Part shown: positions 17,653-27,842 of the stretch, in pieces
Numbering within the stretch: the first letter of the stretch is position 1
Layout of the letters: every line of letters begins with the position of its first letter
NCBI RefSeq assembly: GCF_017353515.1
Contig: NZ_JAFMPY010000003.1
Location: forward strand, 124,001-188,000
Direction: 5' to 3'
DNA: 64,000 nt
Source of the DNA: Jiella sonneratiae
GTDB taxonomy: Bacteria; Pseudomonadota; Alphaproteobacteria; Rhizobiales; Rhizobiaceae
The notes under the pieces: generated by a model
Seen by the model: only the letters and a program-made list of their open reading frames with translations
The model's database searches: none
Told to the model about the DNA's origin: nothing
Translations under genes and position numbers: made by a program

Positions 17653-18009
17653 GTGCTGAAAGCCCTGAACACCCTCCTCGTCCTGTCGATGCTCGGCGCG
17701 GCCGCCTATACCTATGCGATCAAGCACGATGCCGAACTGGTCGAGACCGAGATCGCCAAGGTCGACCGGAAGATCGCCCTCGAGAAGGAGACGATCTCCC
17801 TGCTCGAGGCCGACTGGACCCTTCTCGACCAGCCCTCGCGCCTGCAGCGCCTCGCCGACATCTATGCCGACGAGCTCGAACTGAAGCCGATCCGGCCCGA
17901 CCAGATCGTCGCGCCGGACGAACTGCCGGCCCCGAAGGCCGTGCCGACGCCGGTTCCCGTGCCGCAGGACGGCCGGATCGCATACAACGTCGCAAGGCCG
18001 GCGAAATGA
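17653..18009 (+). CDS. ftsL: Cell division protein FtsL
   Basis: Small bitopic division protein that forms a complex with FtsB and FtsQ and helps activate FtsWI. 118 residues starting at GTG 17653. A single N-terminal membrane segment (LNTLLVLSMLGAAAYTYAI) is followed by a periplasmic coiled coil (ELVETEIAKVDRKIALEKETI) and the conserved RLQRLADIYADELELKPIRPDQI motif of alphaproteobacterial FtsL. A Pro/Val-rich tail closes it. The stop overlaps the ATG of ftsI by 4 bases. Sequence conservation is low in this family, and the call relies on architecture and position. Confidence 0.92.
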   Translation: MLKALNTLLVLSMLGAAAYTYAIKHDAELVETEIAKVDRKIALEKETISLLEADWTLLDQPSRLQRLADIYADELELKPIRPDQIVAPDELPAPKAVPTPVPVPQDGRIAYNVARPAK

Positions 18010-19754
18010 AGGGCGTCGGAGAGCTCCTGAGGCGGCCGAGCCGCCCGCGGAGCGCTGACGCGGCCGCCGAGCCCGCAATCCTGCGCTTTCCCCGCCTGTC
18101 GCATCGCAGGCGCCTCGAAACCCCGTTGAACGGCGGCCGCTTCGCGCTGGCGATCGGGCTGTTCGCGGCCGTCTATCTGGTCATCGGTGCCCGCCTCGCC
18201 GAATGGGGCATCGAGCCGGACAAGACCGCCAGCTATTTCCGTGCCGACAGGATCATGACCGCCCGGCCGGAGATCCTAGACCGCAACGGCCGGGTGCTGG
18301 CGACCGACATCACCACCTTCTCGCTGTTTGCCGAACCGCGCCGGATCATCGACCCCGACGAGGCGAGCGAACTCCTCCTGACCGTCCTGCCGGATCTCGA
18401 TCCGAAGTGGCTCTACAAGCGGCTGTCGGGCGACCAGGGCTTCATCTGGCTGAAGCGGGAGCTGACGCCGAGCCAGAAGCAGGCGATCCTCGATCTCGGA
18501 ATTCCGGGGATCGGGTTCCGCTCCGAGAAGACCCGCTTCTATCCCGGGCGCTCGACCGCCGCCTACATCGTCGGCCATGTCAACGTCGACAACCAGGGCA
18601 CGGCGGGCATGGAGAAGTGGATCGACGACCAGGGCTTCAGGGCGCTGCAGAACAGCGGTCTTGCGACCGAAGCCGACCTCGCGCCGGTGCGGCTGTCGAT
18701 GGACCTGCGCGTCCAGCACATCGTCCAGGACGAGGTGGCCCAGGGCATGCAGCGCTACAAGGCGCTGGCGGCCGGCGGCCTCGTCCTCGACGTCGAGACC
18801 GGCGAAGTGATCGCCATGACCTCGGTACCCGACTACGACCCCAACATCCCGTCCCAGGCCCTCGACAAGAACCGGCTGAACCGGGTCTCCGCCGGCCTCT
18901 ACGAAATGGGCTCGACCTTCAAGATCTTCACGACGGCGATGGCGCTCGATTCCGGCAAGGTGAAGATCACCGACACCTTCGACGCCACCAAGCCGCTGAG
19001 GATCGGCGGCTTCACCATTCACGATTTCCACGCCACCCGCCGCGTCCTCTCCGTGCCGGAGATCTTCATCCACTCGTCCAACATCGGCTCGGCACGGGAA
19101 GCCGAACTCATCGGCATCGACGCGCACAAGGAGTTTCTGACGAGGCTCGGCCTCTTGTCCCGGACAAAGACCGAACTGCCGGAAGTCGCGACACCGACCC
19201 AGCCGAAGGTCTGGCGGCAGATCAACAACATCACCATCGCCTTCGGCCACGGCGTCTCGACCACGCCGCTGAACACTGCCGTCGCCGCCGCGGCGGTGGT
19301 GAACGGCGGGCTGCTCATCCAGCCGACCTTCCTGCCGCGCACGAAGGAGCAGGCGGCCGCCGTCGCCAAGCGCGTCATCTCGCAGAAGACCAGCGATCAG
19401 ATGCGCTCCATCTTCCGCCTCAACGTCACCGATCCGCACGGCTCCGGCAGCAACGCCGGCACTCCCGGTTACCTCGTCGGCGGCAAGACCGGCACGGCCA
19501 ACAAGGTGGTGCACGGGCGCTACTCCAACACCAAGAAGTTCAACGCCTTCGTCGCGGCCTTCCCGATCGACCATCCCCGTTACATCGTCCTGACGATCAT
19601 CGACGAGCCCCACGCCGAGAAGGGCAAATACTATGCGACGGCCGGCATGAACGCCGCCGTGATGGCCGGCAACATCATCCGCCGCTCGGCAACGTTCCTC
19701 GGCGTCCATCCCGAATTCGGGGACGAGGGAAAGTCCTTGCTCGTCGCATATTAG
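18006..19754 (+). CDS. ftsI: Peptidoglycan D,D-transpeptidase FtsI (PBP3)
   Basis: Class B penicillin-binding protein that cross-links septal peptidoglycan with FtsW. 582 residues. A short Arg-rich cytoplasmic N terminus precedes the membrane anchor FALAIGLFAAVYLVIGARLAEWG, then the dimerisation domain (RPEILDRNGRVLATDI). The transpeptidase triads are present: the SxxK nucleophile in GSTFKIFT (Ser303), SSN in HSSNIGS, and KTG in GKTGTANKV. It overlaps ftsL by 4 bases. The order ftsL-ftsI-murE is canonical. Confidence 0.97.
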   Translation: MKGVGELLRRPSRPRSADAAAEPAILRFPRLSHRRRLETPLNGGRFALAIGLFAAVYLVIGARLAEWGIEPDKTASYFRADRIMTARPEILDRNGRVLATDITTFSLFAEPRRIIDPDEASELLLTVLPDLDPKWLYKRLSGDQGFIWLKRELTPSQKQAILDLGIPGIGFRSEKTRFYPGRSTAAYIVGHVNVDNQGTAGMEKWIDDQGFRALQNSGLATEADLAPVRLSMDLRVQHIVQDEVAQGMQRYKALAAGGLVLDVETGEVIAMTSVPDYDPNIPSQALDKNRLNRVSAGLYEMGSTFKIFTTAMALDSGKVKITDTFDATKPLRIGGFTIHDFHATRRVLSVPEIFIHSSNIGSAREAELIGIDAHKEFLTRLGLLSRTKTELPEVATPTQPKVWRQINNITIAFGHGVSTTPLNTAVAAAAVVNGGLLIQPTFLPRTKEQAAAVAKRVISQKTSDQMRSIFRLNVTDPHGSGSNAGTPGYLVGGKTGTANKVVHGRYSNTKKFNAFVAAFPIDHPRYIVLTIIDEPHAEKGKYYATAGMNAAVMAGNIIRRSATFLGVHPEFGDEGKSLLVAY

Positions 19755-19818
19755 GCTATAGAAGACCGAACAGCCGGCCGGGGGCGGCCGGCATTCGACG
19801 GGGCAAGGACCAGCTTCG

Positions 19819-21267
19819 ATGCAGCTCTCCCTTCTCGCACGGGGGCTCGGCGCCTTATCGGGTGGGGCCGATCCCGACATCTCCCTTCTGACCGCCGATT
19901 CGCGGCAGGCAAAGCCGGGTGCGCTCTTCGCCGCCCTGCCGGGAAGCCGGGCGGACGGGGCGAGCTTTGCCGCCGACGCCGCGGCGAAGGGAGCCGCCGC
20001 GATCCTCTGCCGCGAGGATGCCGCGATCAGTTCCAATCTGCCGGTGCTGCGCAGCGCCGAGCCGCGCCATGCCTTGGCGGTCATGGCGGCGCGGTTCTAC
20101 GGCGCCCAGCCGGAACATCTGGTGGCGGTGACGGGCACCGCCGGCAAGACCTCGATCGCCACCTTCACCCGCCAGATCTGGGAGCGGACCGGTCACGTCG
20201 CGGCCTCGATCGGCACGACCGGCGTGGTCTCCCCGGCGCTGACGACCGAAGGCTCCCTGACGACGCCGGATCCGGTGGCGCTCGCCGAGCTGATGGCATC
20301 GCTTGCGAAAAGCGGCGTCACCCATGCGGCGATGGAGGCCTCGAGCCACGGTCTCGACCAGCACCGGCTCGACGGCATGCGGCTTGCCGCCGCCGCCTTC
20401 ACCAATCTCGGCCACGACCACCTCGACTACCATCCGGATGCCGAGAGCTATTTCCAGGCGAAGATGCGCCTGTTCACGGCGCTCTTGCCGAAGGGCGCCC
20501 CGGCGGTGATCAACGCCGACGACGCCTGGTCGGGGCGGGCGATCGAAGTCGCCACCGGCACCTCCGCCCGCGTCATGACGGTCGGCCGCAAGGGCGACTA
20601 TCTGCGCCTGAAGCGCCTCGAGCACGAACGCAGCCGGCAGATCGCCGAAGTCGAGGTCGAGGGCGAGTTCCACCGTGTCGTGCTGCCGCTCGCCGGCGGC
20701 TTCCAGATGGCCAACGCGCTCGTCGCGGCGGGCCTTGCGATCGCCACCGGCGTTCCGCCGCGCGACGCGCTGCACGCGCTGGAATCGCTGAAAGGCGCGA
20801 GCGGCCGCCTCGAACTTGCTGGAAACACGCGCGCCGGCGTGCCGGTCTTCGTCGACTATGCCCACAAGCCCGAGGCACTGGAAAACGTCATCGCCTCGGT
20901 CCGCCCCTTCACCACCGGCCGGGTCGTCGTCGTCTTCGGCTGCGGCGGCGACCGCGACCGCGCCAAGCGGCCGATGATGGGCGAGATCGCCACCCGGCTT
21001 GCCGACGTCGTCATCGTCACCGACGACAATCCCCGTTCCGAGGATCCGGCGCTGATCCGCGCGGCGATCATGGCCGCCGCTCCCGGAGCCCGGGAGATCG
21101 GCGACCGGAGGGCGGCGATCCGCGCGGCCATCGCGGACTCCGCATCCGGCGATACGGTGATCGTCGCCGGCAAGGGACATGAAACCGGCCAGAAGATCGG
21201 CGAGGTGACGCACCCGTTCAGCGACCACGAGGAAGTGCGGGCGGCGATCGCGGAGCTTGCGCAATGA
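19819..21267 (+). CDS. murE: UDP-N-acetylmuramoyl-L-alanyl-D-glutamate--2,6-diaminopimelate ligase
   Basis: Adds meso-diaminopimelate to UDP-MurNAc-dipeptide in the cytoplasm, using ATP. 482 residues. The Mur-ligase P-loop is [13 protein letters not shown], followed by GTTG, the central-domain blocks [14 protein letters not shown] and [12 protein letters not shown], and the C-terminal DDNPRSEDP. The DNPR tetrapeptide marks preference for diaminopimelate over lysine, consistent with a Gram-negative wall. The stop overlaps the murF start by 4 bases. Confidence 0.97.
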   Translation: MQLSLLARGLGALSGGADPDISLLTADSRQAKPGALFAALPGSRADGASFAADAAAKGAAAILCREDAAISSNLPVLRSAEPRHALAVMAARFYGAQPEHLVAVTGTAGKTSIATFTRQIWERTGHVAASIGTTGVVSPALTTEGSLTTPDPVALAELMASLAKSGVTHAAMEASSHGLDQHRLDGMRLAAAAFTNLGHDHLDYHPDAESYFQAKMRLFTALLPKGAPAVINADDAWSGRAIEVATGTSARVMTVGRKGDYLRLKRLEHERSRQIAEVEVEGEFHRVVLPLAGGFQMANALVAAGLAIATGVPPRDALHALESLKGASGRLELAGNTRAGVPVFVDYAHKPEALENVIASVRPFTTGRVVVVFGCGGDRDRAKRPMMGEIATRLADVVIVTDDNPRSEDPALIRAAIMAAAPGAREIGDRRAAIRAAIADSASGDTVIVAGKGHETGQKIGEVTHPFSDHEEVRAAIAELAQ

Positions 21268-22754
21268 CGGACTATCTCTGGGAGACCCGCGTCCTCGTCG
21301 AGGCGATGCAGGCGCGGCCGATGGGCTCTCTGCCCGGCGGCATCACGGGCATCTCGATCGACACCCGCACCCTGGAGCGCGGCGACGCCTTCTTCGCCAT
21401 CAAGGGCGAGCGCTTCGACGGCCACGACTTCCTGTCGACCGCGCACCGGGCCGGCGCGACGCTCGCCGTCGTGGCGGAGCAGAAGCTGCCGGCGCTCGGC
21501 CGGGTGCAGGTACCGATGCTCGTCGTCGACGACGTCCTCAAGGCGCTGTCGCGCCTGTCGGAAGCGGCGCGCGCCCGCTCGAAGGCGAAGGTCGTCGCGG
21601 TCACCGGCAGCGTCGGCAAGACCACCACCAAGGAGGCGCTGCGCCACGGCCTGTCGGCTGTCGGCCGCGTCCATGCGAGCGCCGCCTCCTTCAACAATCA
21701 CTGGGGCGTGCCGCTGTCGCTGGCCCGGCTGCCGGCCGAGACGAACTACGCCGTCTTCGAGATCGGCATGAACCATCCCGGCGAGATCCGGCCGCTGGTC
21801 AAGCTGGTGCGCCCGCATGTCGCGATCGTCACGCTCATCGCGCCGGCGCATCTCGGTCATTTCCGCGATCTCGACGAGATCGCCGAGGCGAAGGCGGAGA
21901 TCTTCGAGGGTCTCGTTCCGGACGGAACCGCGATCGTCAACGCCGACGACCCGAAATGCGGCCTGCTCTCCGATCTCGCCCGCAAGGCCGGCGTGAGGAA
22001 CATCGCCACCTTCGGCGAGGCGTCCGGCGCCGACTTCCGGCTGATCGCCTTCGAGGCGACCCGCGACGGCGCCAGGATCGATGCCGAGATCGCCGGCGAG
22101 GCGCTGCACGTCTCTCTCGCGACGCCCGGCCGGCACATGGCCCAGAACGTCCTCGCGGTGCTCGGCGCGGCCGAACGGATCGGCGCCGACGTTAGCAAGG
22201 TCGCCGCGGCGCTGAGCGACTGGCGCGCCGTCAAGGGACGCGGCGCCAGGCATGCTCTGGCCCTGTCGGACGGTTCCGCCGCCACCCTCATCGACGACAG
22301 CTACAACGCCAATCCCGCCTCGATGCGGGCGGCCCTCGAGGTCCTGGGGCGCGCCGAAGCGGGAGAGGGCGGGCGGCGCATCGCCGTTCTCGGCGACATG
22401 CTCGAACTCGGAACCTCCTCCGGCGAACTCCATGCCGGCCTGAAGGAGGCCGTCGTCGCGGCGAAGGTCGACGTCGCCTTTCTCGCCGGCGCCGAGATGA
22501 AGGCGCTCGAGACGGTTCTTTCCGGCGAGATCGACTGCCGCTGGCACGAGACCAACGGCGCGCTTCTCGACGATCTCAGATCCACCATGCGCGGCGGCGA
22601 CGTCGTCCTCGTCAAAGCCTCGAAGAGTATTGGATTCTCGCCCTTGGTCGAAACGCTGCTTGCCGGACACGAAACCCAAAAAGCGGGTGCGGCGACGCCT
22701 CCCGCCGAGACCGACGCCGCAGCGGCTGACACGACCTCCGGAGCCGCCGAATGA
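21264..22754 (+). CDS. murF: UDP-N-acetylmuramoyl-tripeptide--D-alanyl-D-alanine ligase
   Basis: Adds D-Ala-D-Ala to complete the UDP-MurNAc-pentapeptide. 496 residues, about 30-40 longer than the E. coli enzyme because of an Ala-rich C-terminal tail ([24 protein letters not shown]). The P-loop is [14 protein letters not shown], followed by [15 protein letters not shown], the [10 protein letters not shown] block, and [15 protein letters not shown] in the C-terminal domain. It overlaps murE and mraY by 4 bases each, so the three are probably coupled. Confidence 0.97.
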   Translation: MTDYLWETRVLVEAMQARPMGSLPGGITGISIDTRTLERGDAFFAIKGERFDGHDFLSTAHRAGATLAVVAEQKLPALGRVQVPMLVVDDVLKALSRLSEAARARSKAKVVAVTGSVGKTTTKEALRHGLSAVGRVHASAASFNNHWGVPLSLARLPAETNYAVFEIGMNHPGEIRPLVKLVRPHVAIVTLIAPAHLGHFRDLDEIAEAKAEIFEGLVPDGTAIVNADDPKCGLLSDLARKAGVRNIATFGEASGADFRLIAFEATRDGARIDAEIAGEALHVSLATPGRHMAQNVLAVLGAAERIGADVSKVAAALSDWRAVKGRGARHALALSDGSAATLIDDSYNANPASMRAALEVLGRAEAGEGGRRIAVLGDMLELGTSSGELHAGLKEAVVAAKVDVAFLAGAEMKALETVLSGEIDCRWHETNGALLDDLRSTMRGGDVVLVKASKSIGFSPLVETLLAGHETQKAGAATPPAETDAAAADTTSGAAE

Positions 22755-23833
22755 TCGCCTATCTCGGCAATTTCGCGGACGTCTTCCCGCTCTTCAACGT
22801 CTTCAGATACATCACCTTCCGCACCGGCGCGTCGATGATCACCGGCTTCATCGTCGTCTTCCTCTTCGGTCCGGCGATCATCTCGACGCTGCGGATCCGC
22901 CAGGGCCGCGGCCAGCCGATCCGCGCCGACGGGCCGCAGACGCATTTCAAGAAGGCCGGCACCCCGACCATGGGCGGGCTGATGATCCTCTCCGGCGTCA
23001 TCGGCTCGACGCTGATCTGGGCGGATCTGCGCAACATCTACGTCTGGACGGTGCTGCTGGTGACCGTCGGCTTCGGCGCCATCGGCTTTTATGACGACTA
23101 TCTGAAGGTGACCAAGCAGAGCCATCTCGGCTTTTCCGGCCGGGCGCGGCTGGCGCTGGAATTCGTCATCGCGGCCTTTGCCGTCGCCGCCGTCGTCTAT
23201 GCCGGGACGGGAAGCTTCGCCACGTCGCTCGCCTTCCCCTTCATCAAGGAAGTCCTGCTCGATCTCGGCTGGTTCTACGTCGCCTTCGGGGCGTTCGTCG
23301 TCGTCGGCGCCGCGAACGCGGTCAACCTCACCGACGGTCTCGACGGGCTCGCCATCGTGCCGATCATGATCGCCGCCGCCGCCTTCGGCCTGATCGCCTA
23401 TCTCTCGGGCAACGTGAACTTCTCCAACTACCTGCAGATCCACTACGTCGCCGGCACCGGCGAGCTGGCGCCGCTCTGCGGCGCGGTGATCGGCGCCGGC
23501 CTCGGCTTCCTCTGGTTCAATGCGCCGCCGGCGGCGATCTTCATGGGCGATACCGGCTCGCTCGCCCTCGGCGGCATGACCGGGGCGATCGCCGTGGCGA
23601 CCAAGCACGAGATCGTGCTGGCGATCATCGGCGGTCTCTTCGTCATCGAGGCGATGTCGGTGATCATCCAGGTCGCCTCGTTCAAGCTGACCGGCAAGCG
23701 GGTGTTCCTGATGGCGCCGATCCACCACCATTTCGAAAAACTCGGCTGGACGGAGAGCCAGGTGGTGGTACGCTTCTGGATCATTGCCTTCATGCTGGCC
23801 TTCGTCGGCCTGTCGACCCTGAAATTGAGATGA
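22751..23833 (+). CDS. mraY: Phospho-N-acetylmuramoyl-pentapeptide-transferase
   Basis: Transfers phospho-MurNAc-pentapeptide to undecaprenyl phosphate at the inner membrane, giving lipid I. 360 residues with about ten membrane segments. Active-site blocks are visible: [16 protein letters not shown] (the Asp pair), [13 protein letters not shown] (catalytic Asp), [10 protein letters not shown] and the [11 protein letters not shown] histidine motif. Its start overlaps the murF stop by 4 bases. murD follows after 10 bases. Confidence 0.97.
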   Translation: MIAYLGNFADVFPLFNVFRYITFRTGASMITGFIVVFLFGPAIISTLRIRQGRGQPIRADGPQTHFKKAGTPTMGGLMILSGVIGSTLIWADLRNIYVWTVLLVTVGFGAIGFYDDYLKVTKQSHLGFSGRARLALEFVIAAFAVAAVVYAGTGSFATSLAFPFIKEVLLDLGWFYVAFGAFVVVGAANAVNLTDGLDGLAIVPIMIAAAAFGLIAYLSGNVNFSNYLQIHYVAGTGELAPLCGAVIGAGLGFLWFNAPPAAIFMGDTGSLALGGMTGAIAVATKHEIVLAIIGGLFVIEAMSVIIQVASFKLTGKRVFLMAPIHHHFEKLGWTESQVVVRFWIIAFMLAFVGLSTLKLR

Positions 23834-23843
23834 ACGCGACGCG

Positions 23844-25241
23844 ATGATCCCCGTCAGCTGTTTCGCCGGTCAGAAGGTCGCCCTGTTCGGTCTCGGTGGC
23901 TCCGGCCTCGCAACCGCCCTGGCGCTGGCGGCCGGCGGCGCCGACGTCCTCGCTCATGACGACAATCCGTCGAGCGTCGAGAAGGCGGCGGCGGCCGGAA
24001 TCGCGACGGCGGACCTTCGCACCGCCGACTGGACGCGGCTCGCCGCCCTCGTCCTGTCGCCCGGCGTGCCGCTCACCCATCCGCGGCCGCATTGGAGCGT
24101 CGATCTGGCGCGGCTCCACCAGGTCCCGGTGATCGGCGACATCGAGCTGTTCTCGCGCGAGCGGCGGGCGCTGGCGCCAAACGCGCCCTTCGTCGCCATC
24201 ACCGGCACCAACGGCAAGTCGACGACGACGGCGCTGATCGCCCACTGCCTGAAGGTAGCCGAGAAGGACACCCAGCTCGGCGGCAATATCGGCGTCGCGG
24301 TGCTGACGCTCGATCCGCCGTCGCCCGGCCGCCACTACGTCGTCGAGTGCTCGTCCTACCAGATCGACCTCGCCCCGACGATCGAGCCGACGGTCGGCAT
24401 CCTCCTCAACCTCTCGCCCGACCATCTCGACCGCCACGGCACCATGGGCAACTACGCCGCGATCAAGGCGCGGCTCGTCGCCGGCTCCGGCAAGGCGGTG
24501 ATCGGCGTCGACACCGAGCCCTGCCGGCTGATCGCCGACGGGCTGGAATCGGACGGCAAGGCCGTCACCCGCATCTCCCAGAGCGATCTGCGGAGCGGCG
24601 TCGGCTTCGACGGGGCGGAACTCGTCCGCCGCATGCCGGGCCAGGGCGAGGCGCGCTTCCGGCTCGCCGGCATCGGCTCGCTGCGCGGCCGCCACAACGC
24701 CCAGAACGCTGCGGCGGCGGTCGCGGCCCTGACGCTTCTCGGCATCGCCGACCCGGCCATCGCCGAGGGGCTTAGGAGCTTTCCGGGCCTTGCCCACCGC
24801 ATGGAAGAGGTCGGGCGCATCGGGCCGGTGCTCTTCGTCAACGATTCCAAGGCGACCAACGCCGATGCCGCGGCGCCGGCGCTCGCCGCCTTCCAGCGGA
24901 TCTACTGGATCGCCGGAGGCCTGCCCAAGGAGGGCGGCATCGCCTCCCTGAAGCCGTTCTTTCCGCGGATCGCCAAGGCCTATCTGATCGGCGAGGCGGC
25001 GCCCGCCTTCGCCGCGACTCTTGGTGAACGAATTCCTTACGAAATCTCTGGCACACTCGCCGTCGCCGTCGAACGTGCGGCGGCCGACGCGAAGGCGGCC
25101 GGAGAGGATGCCGTGGTCCTCCTGTCTCCGGCCTGCGCGAGCTTCGACCAGTTTCGGAATTTCGAGGTCCGGGGCGATGCCTTCCGCGCGGCGGTGGCCG
25201 CCCTGCCGGACGTCGAGGGAACCCGCGGGGATTCGCGATGA
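23844..25241 (+). CDS. murD: UDP-N-acetylmuramoyl-L-alanine--D-glutamate ligase
   Basis: Adds D-glutamate to UDP-MurNAc-L-Ala. 465 residues. The N-terminal Rossmann-like UDP-binding domain reads [18 protein letters not shown]. The ligase P-loop is [16 protein letters not shown], with the carbamylated-lysine region and the block [22 protein letters not shown]. The C-terminal domain has [18 protein letters not shown] and [22 protein letters not shown], which is diagnostic for MurD. It overlaps ftsW by 4 bases. Confidence 0.97.
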   Translation: MIPVSCFAGQKVALFGLGGSGLATALALAAGGADVLAHDDNPSSVEKAAAAGIATADLRTADWTRLAALVLSPGVPLTHPRPHWSVDLARLHQVPVIGDIELFSRERRALAPNAPFVAITGTNGKSTTTALIAHCLKVAEKDTQLGGNIGVAVLTLDPPSPGRHYVVECSSYQIDLAPTIEPTVGILLNLSPDHLDRHGTMGNYAAIKARLVAGSGKAVIGVDTEPCRLIADGLESDGKAVTRISQSDLRSGVGFDGAELVRRMPGQGEARFRLAGIGSLRGRHNAQNAAAAVAALTLLGIADPAIAEGLRSFPGLAHRMEEVGRIGPVLFVNDSKATNADAAAPALAAFQRIYWIAGGLPKEGGIASLKPFFPRIAKAYLIGEAAPAFAATLGERIPYEISGTLAVAVERAAADAKAAGEDAVVLLSPACASFDQFRNFEVRGDAFRAAVAALPDVEGTRGDSR

Positions 25242-26404
25242 CGATGGCATTGACGGGGCAGTCGACCAGGACGCTGGTCGCCGACTGGTGGCGCAGCGTC
25301 GACAAGTGGCTGTTCGCCGCTTTCCTGATCCTGCTCGTCGCCGGCTTCATGCTGTCCTTCGCCGCCAGCCCGCCGGTCGCCGAGCGCATCGGCCTCGAGC
25401 CGTTCCACTTCGTCAAGCGCCACGCGCTGTTCCTCGCGCCCTCCGTCGTCGTGATGATCGCGACCTCGATGCTCTCGCCCCGGGCCGTGCGCCGGGCGGC
25501 CTTCGTCGTTTTGGTCGTCTCGATCCTCCTGATGATCGCCGCGCTGTTCTTCGGCACCGAGATCAAGGGCGCCCGCCGCTGGATCGACTTCGGCCCGCTC
25601 AACATCCAGCCCTCGGAATTCATGAAGCCCTGCTTCGTCGTCATCTGCGCCTGGCTCCTCGCCGAAAAGGTCAAACGGGCGGACGTTCCGGGCAATCTCT
25701 ACGCGCTGATCCTGCTCCTCATCGTCACGGCGCTGCTCGTCGCCCAGCCGGATCTCGGCCAGACCATGCTGGTCGCCGGCGCCTGGGGCGGCCTCGTCTT
25801 CATGGCCGGGCTCTCCTGGCTGTGGATCGTCATTCTCGGCGGCTTCGGCGCCGTCGGCGCGGTCAGCGCCTACGTCATGTTCGACCACGTGGCGAGCCGC
25901 GTGAACCGCTTCTGGACCGGCGAGGGCGACACCTTCCAGACCGACCGGGCGCGCGAGGCGATCCTCAACGGCGGCTGGCTCGGCCAGGGCCCGGGCGAGG
26001 GGACGGTGAAGCGGCTTCTGCCGGACAGCCACACCGACTTCGCCTTCTCGGTGCTCGCCGAGGAGTTCGGCATCGTCGCCTGCATGGCGCTCGCCTCGCT
26101 CTTCGCCTTCGTCGTCCTGCGCGGCCTCTCGACCGCCCTGAAGCAGCGCGATCCCTTCGTGCGGCTGTCGATCTGCGGCCTGGTCTTCATCTTCGGCCTG
26201 CAGTCGATCATCAACATGGCGGTGAACCTGCAGCTGATGCCCGCCAAGGGCATGACGCTGCCCTTCATCTCCTATGGCGGCTCGTCGATGCTCGCCATCG
26301 CCATGTCCGCCGGCTTCATCCTGGCGCTCACCCGCAAGCGCGCCGAGAACCGCTCCTTCACCGACCAGCTGGTGCACCGCACGCTGCTGCTGCACGGCGC
26401 TTGA
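25238..26404 (+). CDS. ftsW: Peptidoglycan polymerase / division protein FtsW
   Basis: SEDS-family glycosyltransferase that polymerises septal glycan strands from lipid II together with FtsI. 388 residues with about ten membrane segments. Family blocks seen are [33 protein letters not shown] (catalytic Asp), [33 protein letters not shown] and [16 protein letters not shown]. It is the last gene of the dcw cluster here; murG, which follows ftsW in relatives, is absent from this position. Confidence 0.97.
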   Translation: MTMALTGQSTRTLVADWWRSVDKWLFAAFLILLVAGFMLSFAASPPVAERIGLEPFHFVKRHALFLAPSVVVMIATSMLSPRAVRRAAFVVLVVSILLMIAALFFGTEIKGARRWIDFGPLNIQPSEFMKPCFVVICAWLLAEKVKRADVPGNLYALILLLIVTALLVAQPDLGQTMLVAGAWGGLVFMAGLSWLWIVILGGFGAVGAVSAYVMFDHVASRVNRFWTGEGDTFQTDRAREAILNGGWLGQGPGEGTVKRLLPDSHTDFAFSVLAEEFGIVACMALASLFAFVVLRGLSTALKQRDPFVRLSICGLVFIFGLQSIINMAVNLQLMPAKGMTLPFISYGGSSMLAIAMSAGFILALTRKRAENRSFTDQLVHRTLLLHGA

Positions 26405-26504
26405 TACCAACCGGCGAAGAAGCTGACGCGTCCGCCCGTTGAAGACGTCTCGCGCAGACCGCAAGCCGGGCCGGATCCCGCGTCATTGCGGCGTCGCCCC
26501 GGCG

Positions 26505-27029
26505 TCACGCGCGCGTGCCCCCCGGGCGCCCGGGTTCGCGGCCGGCGCCCGACGGCTCTGCCGCGACGGTGGCCGTCCGGCGCGCGCGGACCGCCGCCGC
26601 CTCGAGCGCTTGAAGGCGCGGCTCGCGGAACGCCTCCGGCGCGCGTATGCGCATGACGCCGAGGCGGAGCGCCAGCACCGCCTGTTGCGGCAGCCTCATG
26701 AGGCAGGGCGGCGCGGCACCGGCGGCATCCTTGCCCCGCCCCCCGAAGCGGCAGGCGAAGGCGCGGCGGCAGTCGCCGCGCCGGCAGTGATGGGTCAGCC
26801 CCTGCGCGATCGCCGCCAGCGCCCGTTCGCCGTCTTGCGGCGTCGGCTCGGCGTCCCCCGCCGGCGCGTCCCGCTCCGCTTTGCGGCGGCGTCGCCGCGG
26901 CGGCGCCTTGCCGAGGCCGGCGGCGATCAGCGCGGCGCGGCAGGCCGAAATGTGCCGCCGGGCGATGGCGATGCTTTCGGCCCGCTCCCCGGCGGTCACC
27001 GGCGGGTCGATCTGCGGTTCGTCGCGCAT
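26505..27029 (-). CDS. Conserved-type hypothetical protein with a Cys/Arg cluster
   Basis: 174 residues from ATG 27029, which has a good GAGGAG Shine-Dalgarno 5 bases upstream. A longer open frame upstream lacks such support. The N terminus is polar (MRDEPQIDPPVTAGERAES). The middle carries a cluster of four Cys with Arg between them, HHCRRGDCRRAFACRFGG followed by PPCLMRLPQQ, resembling small Cys-cluster proteins that are widespread and uncharacterised in Hyphomicrobiales. A metal site is possible but not shown. The C-terminal 40 residues are Arg/Ala rich. The gene converges on ftsW with 100 bases between the stops. Confidence 0.6.
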   Translation of the reverse strand: MRDEPQIDPPVTAGERAESIAIARRHISACRAALIAAGLGKAPPRRRRRKAERDAPAGDAEPTPQDGERALAAIAQGLTHHCRRGDCRRAFACRFGGRGKDAAGAAPPCLMRLPQQAVLALRLGVMRIRAPEAFREPRLQALEAAAVRARRTATVAAEPSGAGREPGRPGGTRA

Positions 27030-27842
27030 GGGCTCCTCACATTTTCGATCTGGCTGCGTCCTCCGGGCGTTCCCCGGCCGGCCGGCGGCTTGTACTCCGA
27101 CCGTTTGCCGAAGCCGCCCCTGGATTCTCGGGACGGGGCCCGAGAATGACGACGCGGGGGTGCCGCGCCTGTCCTGCCGGCGTCGGGCCACGTGTCGGCG
27201 TTCCCGCGCCGCATTTGGCAGCCGGGTCGATCGATTCTCTGTCCCACCCTTAAGCTCCTCGCGGCGCTCGTCGCTGGTGGGCCCCTGATCGCCGCCCTCG
27301 CGAAAGGCTCGGGCGGCGGTGCACCGGAGGCAAGCCCTCCGTTCAATCAACAATCCGGCTCGCCTCCGGCGCACCGCGCGGCTCTGATGCGACCTCCCAT
27401 GGACCGTCGCCCGCCTGATCGACGGGTTCCGGTGGCGGCTGGCGCTTCACCCGCCGCGTCTTTTCAGCGCGGCGACCTCAAGCGGACCGATCCGCACCCG
27501 CGCCGTAGTGCGCGAGGGGCCAGCGGCGCCGGGAGGCCGTCCGGGACGCCCGCCCTCCGGAAGGGCGAACGGCGCGGAGACCGCATCGCCGGCCCGCGAA
27601 CGCTCCCGGTGAGCGCCCGTGCCCGGTTCCCGTCGACTGGTGTCGGGTGGACCGGCGATGGGGGAAGTATGGGGGCGCGAGGAGGGGTGGGGATAAGTTT
27701 TTTCGGGAGGGTGAGGGAAATCAAGGGGTTGTGGGGAGATGGGGGGGAGAGATATTGGCGGGGGGTGGAGTGAGGCGGGGTGCCCCTCGTTCCCGTGGAG
27801 CAACAGAGTAGTCTACTCGGGGCCATGACCTCGGCGGGCCGG
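27030..27842. other. Non-coding region with a palindromic repeat and a G-rich purine tract
   Basis: About 800 bases without a supported gene, between the Cys-cluster gene and the AT-rich island. It holds one copy of a 35-nt repeat (27118-27152) that also occurs inside uvrB, and a strongly strand-biased G/A tract from about 27655 to 27780. It occupies the place where murG would be expected. Confidence 0.6.
27118..27152. repeat. 35-nt palindromic repeat, copy 1
   Basis: Core TTCTCGGG-ACGGGG-CCCGAGAA, an 8-bp perfect stem with a 4- to 6-base loop depending on pairing. The 35 nt are identical to 31533-31567 within the uvrB coding sequence. Confidence 0.85.

Noticed and set aside
27030-27842. Possible remnant of murG after ftsW
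   Set aside because: No glycosyltransferase motif was recognised in any frame.
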